From positions 24,922,000-24,985,999 of the forward strand of contig NC_060890.1 in NCBI RefSeq assembly GCF_014805685.1: a stretch of 64,000 nucleotides of DNA, read 5' to 3'. The notes under the pieces are model-generated. The model did no database searches. It was not told the origin of the DNA and saw nothing but the letters and a program-made list of their open reading frames with translations. Positions 14,209 through 28,389 of this stretch are shown here, piece by piece. Each line of letters opens with the position of its first letter. Position 1 is the stretch's first letter. Origin of the DNA: Silurus meridionalis (Eukaryota > Chordata > Actinopteri > Siluriformes > Siluridae). A program made the translations under genes and the position numbers.

Positions 14209-17200
14209 ATTATAATCCAACAGTGTTAACGTATTTGTGTGTATCCAGGTCATTCTGTATATATAACTGTACATGTGTGTTTTAATGTGTCTCTCTTTTT
14301 CCCCGTCTCTGATTGTGTGTATATATATATCTATGTCTCTGTATGTGTGTGTCTCTCTCTCTCTTTGGACATGTGTGTGTCTCTACCTCTCTCTTACAGG
14401 TTATGTGTGTAGCTATCAGTGTATTTCTCCATCTGTGTGTGTGTGTGTGTGTGTCTCTGTCTCTGTGTGTGTTTGTTTGCATTGCGTGCACGCCTGTCTC
14501 ACAGTTTATCACGTTGTGTGTCTCATCTTTGAGTATGTGTCTCTTGAACATGTGTCTCTCTCCCTGTCTCTGTCTATCAGTTTGTGTGTGTCTCTCTAAC
14601 TGTGTGTGTCTCCTAAATATGTGTCTTTTTCTCCATGTCTCTAAGTCTATCACTTTGGGTGTCTCTTTTTCACTATGTGTCCCTTAAACATGTGTTTGTC
14701 TCTCTCCCAGTCTTTCTGTCAATCAATTTGTGTGTCTCTTGAGTGTGTTAGTCTGTCTCACTGTGTCCCTCTCAAAGTCTCTCTCACTCTATCTGTGTGT
14801 ACTGTAGTAGTGTCTTTCTGTATCTGTGTGTCTTACTGACCAGGTGTGTGTCTCACAACAGGTGTGTATCTGTGTATCTATATATACACACCTTAGCCAC
14901 AGCAGTAGCAGCAGGTCCCATGTCCTCTCCATCGATGAAGACGTGCATTGTGTCATCGCTGCATCTCTTTACACCTACACGGTTTCCCACCTACAGTAAC
15001 ACACCTGTTTATTCACTCCTGCAGTAACGCACCTGTTTATTCACCCCTCCTGCAGTAACGCACCTGTTCATTCACTCCTCCTGCAGTAACGCACCTGTTC
15101 ATTCACCCCTCCTGCAGTAACGCACCTGTTCATTCACTCCTCCTGCAGTAACGCACCTGTTCATTCACTCCTCCTGCAGTAACGCACCTGTTCATTCAAT
15201 CCTCCTGCTGTAACGCACCTGTTCATTCACTCCTCCTGCAGTAACGCACCTGTTCATTCACTCCTCCTGCAGTAACGCACCTGTTCATTCACCCCCTCCT
15301 GCTGTAACGCACCTGTTCATTCACCTCCTGCAGTAACGCACCTGTTCATTCACCCTCCTGCTGTAACGCACCTGTTCATTCACCCCCTCCTGCAGTAACG
15401 CACCTGTTCATTCACCCCCTCCTGCTGTAACGCACCTGTTCATTCACCCCCTCCTGCTGTAACGCACCTGTTCATTCACCCCTCCTGCTGTAACGCACCT
15501 GTTCATTCACTCCTCCTGCTGTAACGCACCTGTTCATTCACTCCTCCTGCAGTAACGCACCTGTTCATTCACCCCCTCCTGCTGTAACGCACCTGTTCAT
15601 TCACCCCTCCTGCTGTAACGCACCTGTTCATTCACCCCTCCTGCAGTAACGCACCTGTTCATTCACCCCCTCCTGCTGTAACGCACCTGTTCATTCACCC
15701 CCTCCTGCTGTAACGCACCTGTTCATTCACCCTCCTGCAACGCACCTGTTCATTCACCCTCCTGCTGTAACGCACCTGTTCATTCACTCCTCCTGCTGTA
15801 ACGCACCTGTTCATTCAATCCTCCTGCTGTAACGCACCTGTTCATTCACTCCTCCTGCTGTAACGCACCTGTTCATTCACCCCTCCTGCTGTAACGCACC
15901 TGTTCATTCACCCCTCCTGCTGTAACGCACCTGTTCATTCACCCCTGTGAGTATTTAATCCTGCTATAAAGCACCTGTTAATTGAATATGTCTGCATTTG
16001 ATTCTCTCACCGTCAGTCGGTCTAGCGAGCAGCCGAAGTTTTGTCTCTGCAGAACACCGTTGCGTCTGACCTCCGACCCGGCGAGCAGCCAGGTGACTTT
16101 TGACCTGAGTTGAGTGAGTGAGGGCGACAGGCCACTTAGGGGGCAAGAGGGCAGGTCCGGGGGTTGCAGGGTGGTCAGGCCGATATGTAGCGACCCAGAC
16201 CACTGCTCATCCACCTCGTTGATCTTCACCTGGAGAAGCAGAGAGCAAAACTCTTTGATGTTGTACCACATAGTGCGGTAAAGATCAATACACCGACACA
16301 TATAAATGCAGGGGGCCATTCATACAACCTCTTCCAGGATCTCACCTCGAACAGTTCATCCGTCTTGAGCTCCTTTGTGCTGAAGACGATGCCGTGAGAA
16401 TATCCTCCCACCCTGACTGCCTGGCAGCCATCTCCCAGCAACACCACGTTCTTCCCGTGCTTGCTGTGCAGGCGATGAGCCACTCCTGCCACTAGAGGGA
16501 GACATACAAAACGATTTATTTAATTAAAGGGAACACACGCACACACTTTTACAATCACACAAATATGCACACTTAGGCAAACACACATTTATACCCTCAC
16601 TCTCAGAAAACCAAAAAAAACACATACACGCTCGTATCACAATCGTGATGTCGGGTTGTGCGATTATATGAAGGCAAATTTTGCGATTTGATAAAATAAA
16701 TACGTGCAGTTTAAGCAGTGCACGTGTGGTCAAGTGACTTTGCCGCGCGGAGACCAGGTGAAGGTAGATGCCGAGCAGACGGACACTGAACTGAGAGGAA
16801 CTATGTAGGATTTGCTGAATTAAAGTTGTTACATCACGTGGCAATATGACAAGTCTGTAACAGATCTCACTGGTTCCGGGTCGGAAGAAAGAGACGACAT
16901 GCGATGGTTCAACAGACTTTTATTTTCTACACACACTCGCGGTAATGCGCATCTTTCCTCTTTCCTCAAGGCCAATGAGTAACTTGCACATACTCACGGG
17001 TTGAAACGCCTTCACCTGGCAACCTCTGCTTTTCCACACACATCCCCATACACACAGTCAGCCCTGCCTGGTAGTCTCTCACAAAATGACACAAACACAA
17101 ACTTATAATTCAGTACAGACATACTCACACACACACACACACACACACACGAACAAAAAGACACAGAAATTTACAAACCAGTACACAGACATACTCACAC

Positions 17201-17238
17201 TATCACACACAAACAAAAACACACTCACTTACAGATAC

Positions 17239-17288
<50 letters not shown>

Positions 17289-17423
17289 CCTGGTGAGTGT
17301 ATTGGGAAACTTTTCTCTGTAATGTTGCTGGTGCACAAACTGTTGTCAAGAGGACCAGAGGAATTTGTGATTGCCACCTGAACACACTGACCGTACAGAT
17401 CGATCACAGCAAACACGTCTGAA

Positions 17424-17480
<57 letters not shown>

Positions 17481-19656
17481 TATTAATGCTTTTATCCATG
17501 CTTTTATATTTCTATTGTGTTTTCAAAGACTGTATCTCAACTATCACACAATACATGAATCAATGAACGAAGGAAGGAATGAAGAAAGGAATGAAGGAGG
17601 GAATAAGGGGATGAATGAAGGAAGGAATGAATAAAGGAAAGGAGGATTGGAGGAATGAATGAAGGAAGGAAAGAATAAAGGATTGGTGGAATGAATAAAG
17701 GAATGAAGGGAGGAAGAAAGGAAGGAAGGAATGAGGAATGAGTGAAGAAAGGAATGAGGGAATAATGGAGGAAAGAAGGAAGGAAGGAATGAAGAAATGA
17801 AGGAAGGAATGAAAAAAGCAATGAAGTAAGGAATGAATGAAAGAATAAAGGATTGGTGGAATGAATAAAGGAATGAAGGGAGGAAGAAAGGAAGGAATAA
17901 GGGAATGAGTGAAGAAAGGAATGAGGGAATGAATGAAGGAAGGAAGGAAGGAAGAAAGGAAGGAAGGAAGGAATGAGGGAATGAGTTCAGAAAGGAATGA
18001 GGGAATGAATGAAGGAAGGAATGAATAAAGGAAAAAGGGAGGAATGAAGGAAGGAAGGATTGGAGGAATGAATAAAGGGAGGAACGAAGGAACAAAAGGA
18101 GGAATAAAGGAAGGAAGGAAGGAAGGAATGATGGAATAAGTGAAGAAAGTAATAAAGAAAGGAATGAGGGAATGAATGAAGGAAGGAAGGAAGGAATGAG
18201 GAATGAGTGAAGAAAGGAATGAGGAATGAATGAATGAAGGAAGGAAGGAAGGAATGAGGGAATGAGTGAAGAAAGGAATGAGGGAATGAATGAATGAAGG
18301 AAGGAACGAAGGAAGGAACAAAAGGAGGAATAAAGGAAGGAAGGAAAGAATGAGGGAATAAGTGAAGAAAGTAATAAAGAAAGGAATGAGGGAATGAATG
18401 AAGGAAGGAAGGAAGGAATGAGGGAATGAGTGAAGGAAGGAACGAGTGAATGAATGAATGAAGGAAGGAACGAAGGAACAAAAGGAGGAATAAAGGAAGG
18501 AAGGAAAGAATGAGGGAATAAGTGAAGAAAGTAATAAAGAAAGGAATGGGGGAATGAATGAAGGAAGGAAGGAAGGAATGAGGGAATGAGTGAAGAAACG
18601 AATGAGGGAATGAATGAATGAAGGAAGGAACGAAGGAACAAAAGGAGGAATAAAAGAAGGAAGGGAGGAATGAAGGAAGTAAGGAAAGAATAAAGGATTA
18701 GTGAAATGAATAAAGGAATGAAGAGAGGAAGGAAGGAATGAAGGAAGGAAGGATGGATGGAATCAAGATCCAAAAATCCTTAATGATGCACACATACGGC
18801 CATTAAAACCGTCCGTGTGGAAACACAATAAACGTTATGTTTATGTTTGGTGTCCTGATGATTTATGTGATAATTACTTTAAAACATTTACAAGAATATT
18901 TAGTCTTCATGCTCTATGTTTATTTTGGTTTCACTTATAATAAACATACATTTGCATAAAGCATCAATATTTGTTCATGCCCATGTTGTTTAGAGAAACA
19001 AAAACTTGAAAGGTATTATTTTTTTGGTACATTTAGGACAAATAATAATATGCAATATCATGAGTTAACTCATGATAATATACATATAAATATATAAAAG
19101 AGCTGTAGCTTCAATTATTTTAGTAATCGAGTATTCCACCGATTAGTCCAACAATTAATCGAGTAATCGGATAAGAAGTACTTTATCTTTATTAAAGAGC
19201 AACACTAAATATTCAAGAGAAAATAAGACGGGTCTCTTTAAAATTAACGTCATTTGTTCCTTTTTAGCAAAATTAACAATTCATTGCTGAACTTGCAATA
19301 AAAACTAAACCCTTTTAGTGAATTTAATTGCCATATTACAACAAAATGCAAATAAAATAAATAAACAATTAAATAAAAATATAAAAATTTATTTCAGATT
19401 ACATAAAAAAAATTTAAAAAGTTAAAAGTACAGTGTTTTCTTTATGTTTAAGTTTCAAATGTTCCCAAACTTTGGAAAAGTTTACCTGTCCAAAGCACTC
19501 CAGAGTTTAGCGGGTGGTGTGTCAGTTGTAATGGTCCGTGGGGAAACACAATGCTTCATGTGTAGTTAAATGGCCCAAACCGAGCATCAAGGCAAATAAT
19601 TTGTTTGTATTTGCATTACTCGAGAAATTGTTCCAGCCCTTATGTATGTATGTATG

Positions 19657-19736
<80 letters not shown>

Positions 19737-22700
19737 AGGGATGCACCGAATATTCGGCCACCGAAAATCTTCAGCCGAAAATGGCCCAAAAGTGCATTTT
19801 CGGTTTTCGGCCGAAACAGTGTGTTGTGATGACGCAAACAGAAACCGCGGCCTGCACGTGCATGTCTAAAACAATCTGAGAAATTTGCAAATTGCGATTT
19901 GCAAAACATTACAAAAAACTGCAAAGACTTTCTCCATGTCGGGTTTAATTTATCACCTGAAATCCAAACATCCCGATCGCTATGCTGAATAGGAGAGGAA
20001 CACGGCACAGAAAAGCAGAACTCCTCCGAGCATGCGCACTCCGTCTGTGGTGGAGGTTTTTGAAAAGGCAGGAAGTTTCCCAGTAAAAGTGTTGTAGTGT
20101 TGTATCTTTAAGCAGTTGCACTTGTTCTGAATGCACTTTGTTTTTATAAAAGAACATATTTAATTGTACAACCTTTCAGCAGGCCAGAGGGCCTGTACAT
20201 TATTATTTAATGTACACATGAGTGCATTTAAGTTAAACATTTAAGTTTTTAATTTTAATTTATTTTATCCTGTGCATTGTTGCAATGTGCTATAAATAAA
20301 TAATTTCATAATTTGTAATTGATTTATTCTTTAAAACTTTAATATTAATTTATGCAATTAAAATGCCTTGATTTTAGTAAGTTTAGTACACAGTCATAGC
20401 CATAAATACAATGGTAATAATAATTGGCATAATTTTTTACGGTGTTTCGGTTTTCGGCCTTGCTTTCCTCCTTTTTCGGTTTCGGCCCAAAATTTTCATT
20501 TTTGTGCATCCCTAATAAATATATATATATATATAAAAAACCCAGCCATTAAGGTTGCACAAGCCAGTGCACTCTTAGTGCTGGTCCCAAGCCCGGATAA
20601 ATGGGGAGAGTTGTGTTATGAAGGTCATCCAGCGTAAAACATGTGCCAAATCAAATATGCGGATCACAAATCAGAATTTCATACCGGATCGGTCAAAACC
20701 CGGGTTACCAACGACCGCCACAGGTATCGTTAACCAACATGGTACCGGTGGAAATTGGGCTACTACTGGCTAAAGGAGGAGAAGGAGAGGAGGAAGACGT
20801 CTACAGAGACAGCAGGGAAAGGAGAAGTGTAGGAGAGTGGAGGTTTGGGTTGGTATGTTAAATGTTGGTACTATGACTGGTAAAGAGAGAGAGGTAGCTG
20901 ATATGATGGAGAGGAGAAAGGTAGAGATGTTGTGTGTTCAGGAGACCAAGTGGAAAGGGAGTAAGAGCAGGAACATTGGATGTGGGTTTAAACTGTTTTA
21001 TCATGGTGTGGATGGAAAGAGAAATGGTGTAGGGGTGATGCTGAAGGAAGAGTACAGTAAGAGTGTAGTGGAGGTGAAGAGAGTTTCTGATAGGGTGATG
21101 ATCGTGAAGGTGGAAGTTGAAGGGATGATGATAAATGTCATCAGTGCATATGCTCCACAAGTGAGTTGTGAGATGGAGAAGAAGGAAAGATTCTGGAGTG
21201 AATTAGATGAAGTGGTAGATGGTGTACCTAGGAAAGAACGGTTGGTGAATGGGGCAGACTTTAATGGACATGTAGGTGAAAGGAACAGAGGTGATGAGGA
21301 GGTGATGGGTAGGTATGGTTTTAAGGAGAGAATTGTAGAAGGGCAGATGGTGGTAGATTTTGCTAAAAGGATGGAAATGACAGTGGTGAACACGTATTTT
21401 AAGAAGAAGGAGGATCATAGGGTGACTTATAAGAGTGGAGGAAGGTGCACACAGGTGGACTATGTTCTATGCAGGAGATGCAACCTGAAGGAGATTGCAG
21501 ACTGTAAGGTGTTGGCGGGGGACAGTGTAGCTAGACAGCATCGGATGGTGGTCTGTAGGATGGTTTTGGAGGTAAAGAAGAAGATGAGGAGAGTGAGGAC
21601 TGAAAGAAGAATAAGATGGAGGAAACTGAAGGAGGAAGAGTGTAGTGTGAGATTCAGGGAAGAGGTCAGACAGGAGCTCGGTGGTGGTGAAGAGGTGCTG
21701 GATGATTGGGGAACTACTGCAGGAGTGATGAGGGAGACAGCTAGAAAGGTACTTGTCTATTTGGAAATAGAAAGGAAGACAAAGAGACGTGGTGGTGGAA
21801 TGAAGAAGTGCAGGAGAGCAGAAGGAGAAAGAGGTTGGAGAATCAGAATTGGGTTGCGAATACAACTACTGTCCAAATCTATATTATATCCAAGTTTAGG
21901 AGAAAAGACGAAAATGGAATGAAGGTCAGTCAATCTGAAAAATCTCACTGTATATATAAAGTGTAATATAATAATATTAATAACATAATAAAATAATATA
22001 TATCAACAGAGAAAAAATAAATAAAGAGACAGAGAAAGAGAGATGCGAAAGAAAGACTCACATCTGGATCGAGAAAGAGATAAAGAAAAAGAGAAACAAA
22101 GAAAGAGAGACACGTCAGGTTATGAGACGTATTCATACTCGTTTGGACCAAGCGAAAAATAAAAGTGTGTGAAAACAGCAGAAGCCGCTGTAGCTGATGT
22201 GGATAAATGTGGTTTGTGTCCTCCTTTACCTGGCGGTAGTCCGGTACACGCCACCCCCTGGTCCACCCCGTTTATGTAGTAGTGGAGATCTCCGGAGGCT
22301 GAACGCATCATTCCGATCCTGGAGCCCGTCCCCAAGGAGTCCAGATCACAGCCGTAGTTGTTCCTCATGGTGTTCCCATCCTGCATGATGGCTGTTCCGC
22401 TGTAACGGGGAGATAAGAGGGGCATGAGGAGGTGGATAACAGGATACATATCTGAATAGGCTTTTGCAGGACTTGTTTTCAAGGAAGTTCTCATTTTCTG
22501 GTGCGACAACCAACGCACAAAGAAGCAAAATCGCTGAGAACACAGCTGCAGGCAGGGTGCTGAATGGACGGCGACAGTTCAGCACCACTGTTGTGGAAAG
22601 CTCCAGAGCACAAATAAAAAAAACACCAGTGAATCTTCAGTTTTTTGTCGGGAGTCTGTGTTTGACTTGTCGCTACACTGGATGAATTTCTGTAGTTAAG

Positions 22701-24059
22701 TATTTAGGAATTTAATCAAATATCAGGAATATCAAAAATCAGGAATTTAAAAAAATATATGTAATGTATGTAAGAATAATGTAAATTACGTGTATAATCT
22801 CCACGATTTTTTGCCATGCATGATACAAAAAATGATGTGTTTTACGTAATGGAGGAATGTGCAGCGCTTGTAGGGGTTCATGGGTTCAGTGTGCATGTGA
22901 TTAATGAATGTGTAAGTAGAAATTCAACTTAAATTGCATTAAATATGGTTTCAACCAACGTTAATACGGTTCCCCCCCCCCAACTTCATTTAAGACTAAC
23001 CTGCAATTTTGTAAATTCCCAGTTCATTCCCATTAATTCCGATAAAAAGTTTCCAAAATGTTTGCCTCCTTATTTTTGTGACCGAATGAATCTCTCACAA
23101 ATCCGTTAAAAAAAGATTGCCAAAAACTACCAATGTATGGAAGTTTCCTCAAGTAAAAATCAGAGATGGACGTACCTCAGCATCCAGGTATCATAATCAA
23201 TATCAGTCATGGTGTTGGGAAACTCCAGTTCCTCTGGTCTGATCGCAGATACTCCTAAAAAAATAAAAAAAAACCCATCAAAACCTGATTATTCACCTCA
23301 AACACACAATCAGTTCAAATCTTCTACAAATCATTTCACATGGATCTGATATCAAACATTTATTTCAGACTTTATTTCTAGTTTTTTCTTTACGAAATGT
23401 TTGGAGATCAAAAAAAAAAACACTGTATTGGGACACCTGACTTTTCCATCCATATGTGGAACCACAAGGCACACAATAGTGTCTAAATGTCTTTAGATGC
23501 GGTGGCGTGGAATTACGCCTTCACTTGAACTAAGAGACCCAAACCGGTGAATATCTGCTTTACATGCATCGGAGTGGAAGATCTCCTGTTATAGAGCTTA
23601 CACCCAATTGATGAATGTGAACTCTGACTGCACCCCAGGCCTCCTCACCTTCTCACCTACATCAGTATTATTACTTATATCTGAATGAGCACAATCTCCA
23701 CAAACTCCAGCAGAACATCTTCCCAGAAGAGTGAAAGTTGTTATGTTATATAAAGAAAAAATGGGGATGTACCAAAAGAAGCACATCTTCTGGTCAGGTG
23801 TCCACAAACTTTTGGCCATACAGTGTAGTGCACTTCTAATTTCTCCAGATTAGAGAGAAAACAGAAAGCGGCGTGTGTGAGTCAGGGGTTATTTATAGTC
23901 AGTGGTTAAAGCAGGAGACGGAGCAGGAAGTTCGTGTTGTACTTCACAGAATGACATCACCACAGTTCCTCCTCCTCACCTGCTTCTATCGATCCTGACC
24001 AGCGATCCACCATCTTCTGAATCACAATCTCAAACAACTCACCATCACGAAGGCACCTG

Positions 24060-24111
<52 letters not shown>

Positions 24112-24190
24112 CAGTTTTTATAAGTGATAAATGATTCAACAACCACAGAGTAGAAATAGAGAGACTTTAGTATACAGATAGAAATAATGC

Positions 24191-24264
<74 letters not shown>

Positions 24265-24409
24265 TAGTGAGGAGGAGTCTTATATTGTACCAAAAACATG
24301 GAAATGAACAAGAACGATGAAAAAAAAAACACACAAAAACATTTAATTTCAAACTAAATAATACTGAGAAAAAGAGAGAGAGAGAGAATAAAGGGGAGAA
24401 AGAGAGAAT

Positions 24410-24464
<55 letters not shown>

Positions 24465-24556
24465 GAATAAAGGGGAGAGCGAGAGAATAAAGGGGAGAGC
24501 GAGAGAATGAGGGGAGAGCGAGAGAATGAGGGGAGAGAGAGAGAGAGAGAATGAGG

Positions 24557-24609
<53 letters not shown>

Positions 24610-24610
24610 G

Positions 24611-24665
<55 letters not shown>

Positions 24666-25124
24666 AAATAAAGAAATTCAAACTGAGAACCATCAGTGGA
24701 GATAAAGAATGTGATAGAGAGAGAGTAAGACCGTCGAGAAATGAAAACTCTGATGTGCAGGAGAATGGAATCCGTTATTCACACAGAGTTCTCCTACATC
24801 ATAGTTATTACACCTGGTGCAGGAACGATGATGTATCTCATGCAGCCCCTGGTTCACGCTCACCTGTTGGACATGACGATGGCGTCGTTGAACTCGCTGC
24901 GGCAGTTCTGACGGAGCGCCGTGCGCCCGCCGTTGGTGATGACGGCGTTGGTGCCGTGCAGCTGATGGAAGCGCAGGTCAGTGGTCGCACTGCCCCCGGT
25001 GACGGAACAAGGGCTGCCGGGGGACAGGGCGATCGGACCTTCAGAGCTGTCGTCTGGGAGAGGAGGAAGATCAGCTGGACAGGACCGAGAGAGACAGAGA
25101 ACTGACATAACACACTGCAGCTGA

Positions 25125-25189
<65 letters not shown>

Positions 25190-26798
25190 TGTGTTGACTG
25201 TTGAAGCGCTATCCTCTCTCACCCATGTCGTCCATGATGGTCGCCTGAGCCGCCTGACCGTACAGGTCCACTACGGCGTAAACGCTGGGCGGGACGTTCC
25301 AGGCTGCCGGGCCTTGAGGAACTCCGTTCACGAAAAAGTGCAGGCTGCCGTCGTCCTTCCGCACCACGCCGACAGTGTCTCCGGCCTGGTACACACACAC
25401 ACACACACACAGTAATAATAAACTAGGGGTGTACTGTGATCATACTCGTACAGAGCCGTTTCAGTACAGGGATTTCGGCTCGGTGCACGTGTACCGAATG
25501 CAATCCTTTTTACGTGCGGAACTTCATTACAATCAGAGTTCCCTTGGGAACGTATTAAGTGGTGGACCGCAAGTTTGTTTAGTCTCTGCCTCGCACTATG
25601 AGCTCAGTGTTTTAATTATTATTGAATTTGAAAAATACACAACAATGCCAGGGGTATAATAAAAAAAAAATAATGAATTCTTTGATTAAAAAAGAATTAG
25701 CGCAGTGTTAATGTGGCTACTCACTCCGTACTGGAAATACGATTTGTAGTGCGCCAAAATACGATTTGTAGTGCGTTGTAAAACTCGCATATTGTTCTGC
25801 GCATGCTCGAAATCGCCGCCGCTTCCCGTCATCGCCAACATTTTTACGACAATTCTGACAATTCTGCATATCGGGGGAGTGAATGAATGAAGGATGGAAG
25901 GAATTAAGACATTCGTTAAAGTTTGCTGAAATAAGTAGAACAGTTATGTCGATCATATCTTTAAAAAAACGTTATATTAAATGTAAAAAAATAATAAAAA
26001 AGCATGTCTGTACACATCTGTATTACCCAAATGGGGTCTAACAAATGTAAACTAATTCAATTTTTCCAATTATTTCATGTTATTTAATCAATTTAATTCG
26101 ATGATAAACCGTGTTGATAAATAATCATCCCTGATCGAAATGGAATCAAATCGTGAGTAAAAAACGAGGTTAAGTAACAAACCATGACTTTCGTGTACAT
26201 TTACACTCCTATTGACATTGTGTCATGATATTTACATTTCTCAGCCATACGATCGGTATTCTACATACAGAATAAAGACAATATTAAAAGTTTTATTATC
26301 TGTAAGTGAAAAGCATACCTTTAATCGGTCCAGATTGTGCCCGTACTCGTCTAGTATAGTGGTTCCGTTGTGCATCACTCCGTTCCCCGTCATCATCCAT
26401 GTCCCTGTGAGAAACAGGAGAACTTGTGAGACGTTATGGGACGTTTCAGGACATTTCTGCATTTTTCTTTTTGACACTTTTCCAAACTGGTAGAAACCCT
26501 GAATGTCTTCACTCCTACACGACCGCCGCCCCTTTGATTATTCGCGATTATAACGCATCACAGCCGCTGACCGTTATTCGGGGGGGGTAAAAGGTGTACC
26601 TGAGCGCAGGTTGGTCATGGTGGACGGCAGCTGCAGGTAGGCGGGGTTATGCGTGGTCACGCCGATCTCGATAGACCCCGCCCACTTGTCCACCATCTTG
26701 TCGATGCGCACCTGGAACACTTCGTCGGAGTGCAGCGGGCGATTGCTAAGCACCACCCCGTGATTAAAGTCGTCTGTCGCGCTGTGCCGGAGAACACA

Positions 26799-26865
<67 letters not shown>

Positions 26866-28153
26866 TTTCATTACACGTTGGCTTCGTATTCAGTCTGTTC
26901 GCAAAAAAAAAAAAAGTTTCCTCACTGAGGTCGCAGGGCCGTCCTGCCATCACTGATGATGGCCGCTTTCTGCCCGCAGTTAGGGTGAAAAAGTAGGCGG
27001 TCCGGAGCATCAGGGTCGGTAGTGAGCGAGAGGGCGGGTCGGGGTCGCCCCACGTCGGGGGACAGAGCCCTCATGATGGCGTTGTTGCGCCGTAAACGGT
27101 CGCTGTGGTTGTGATTGTGGACGATGGTGACCTTTACCGCCATGCCGTAGAGGTCTACTACACCATACACTACGCCCGGGGTCTGGTTAGCAGCTACGCC
27201 TGAAGTTATCACACACACGGAGAGCAATCAAAAATGTATACATACAAATATATATATTATAGTATCTTACAATATTAATAAATACACTGTATGACCAAAA
27301 GTATTGGAACACCTGATTTTCCTATCCATATGTTGGTTCTTCTCCAAAATTTTAGGAGGTCTTTGGAACTAGGAGACCTGCCCCAGAATGGCATTTGCAC
27401 ACAAAGCCAGCTTCATGAAGACACGTGTGTTGGCATGAAAGATCTCCTGCTATAGAGTTCCAACCCTATTGAACATGAATGTACATGAACGCTGTCTGCA
27501 CCCCAGACCTCCTCACCTACATCAGTACCTGACTTAACCTACTAACACCTTTGTAAATGAATAAGAACAACTCTACACCAAATCTAGTGGAACATCTCCC
27601 CAGTAGAGTGGAGATCATTATAAAAGAGAATGGAGACTAAATCTGGAATGGGATGATCAAAAAGAGGCACATAGCCATCTTCCACAAACAGGTGCCCACA
27701 AACTTTTGGCCATAGTGCATAAACAAAAGCAACGACCTTCCACGAAATCTAGTGGAACATCATCTCAGAAGAGTGGAGGTCGAAAATGAGATGTTAAAAA
27801 AATAAATAAATAAAAAAAGAAGACGAGTTTTTGGGTGTGTAATGTTTAAAAGGTAATAGTACTGTTCCACTATCCACACCTTCATCATTTCCATTCCTCA
27901 GACTGAATTCTGCTTCACTCCTGAGCCAATTAAAGTGGATTTAATCAACTCGGCTCACTCACCTTGGTCAATGCCGTTGATGTAGAAGTGTAACGCTCCA
28001 CTGGCTTTCCTCATCAGCCCAATATGATCTCCTTCCTACAGATAAACAGCGACAACCGCAATGAATTCAAATCAAATCTGGTCACATTCATACACAGTAC
28101 CACATTTAGTGAAACTGTTCAACACGTAAACAGAAATACAATATAAAAAATGC

Positions 28154-28218
<65 letters not shown>

Positions 28219-28342
28219 CAGAATGTGTTGGTTTAAACATATCCATCACCTGGAGCTCGTCCAGGCTGAACTCGCAGTACTCCCTCCGTGTGCCCTTTCC
28301 GTTGGTCAAAATTCCACAGCCGCTCATCATGATGGTTCCTGA

Positions 28343-28389
<47 letters not shown>

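Noticed and set aside
14991..15955. CRISPR-like regular array
   Set aside because: Units are contiguous 30-32 bp copies with no unique spacers and lie in an animal intron; it is a minisatellite.
17544..18773. A 409-codon open frame on the - strand rich in Ser, Phe, Leu, Pro and Ile
   Set aside because: It is a translation of the GGAA/GAAT repeat array; other frames are open too and no domain or splice context exists.
22464..22685. Small + strand gene next to neurl4 exon 15
   Set aside because: No domain, no splice partners and intron-like composition.
24838..25113. Alternative - strand frames over neurl4 exon 12
   Set aside because: Shadow frames of a GC-rich real exon whose correct frame joins both neighbours.
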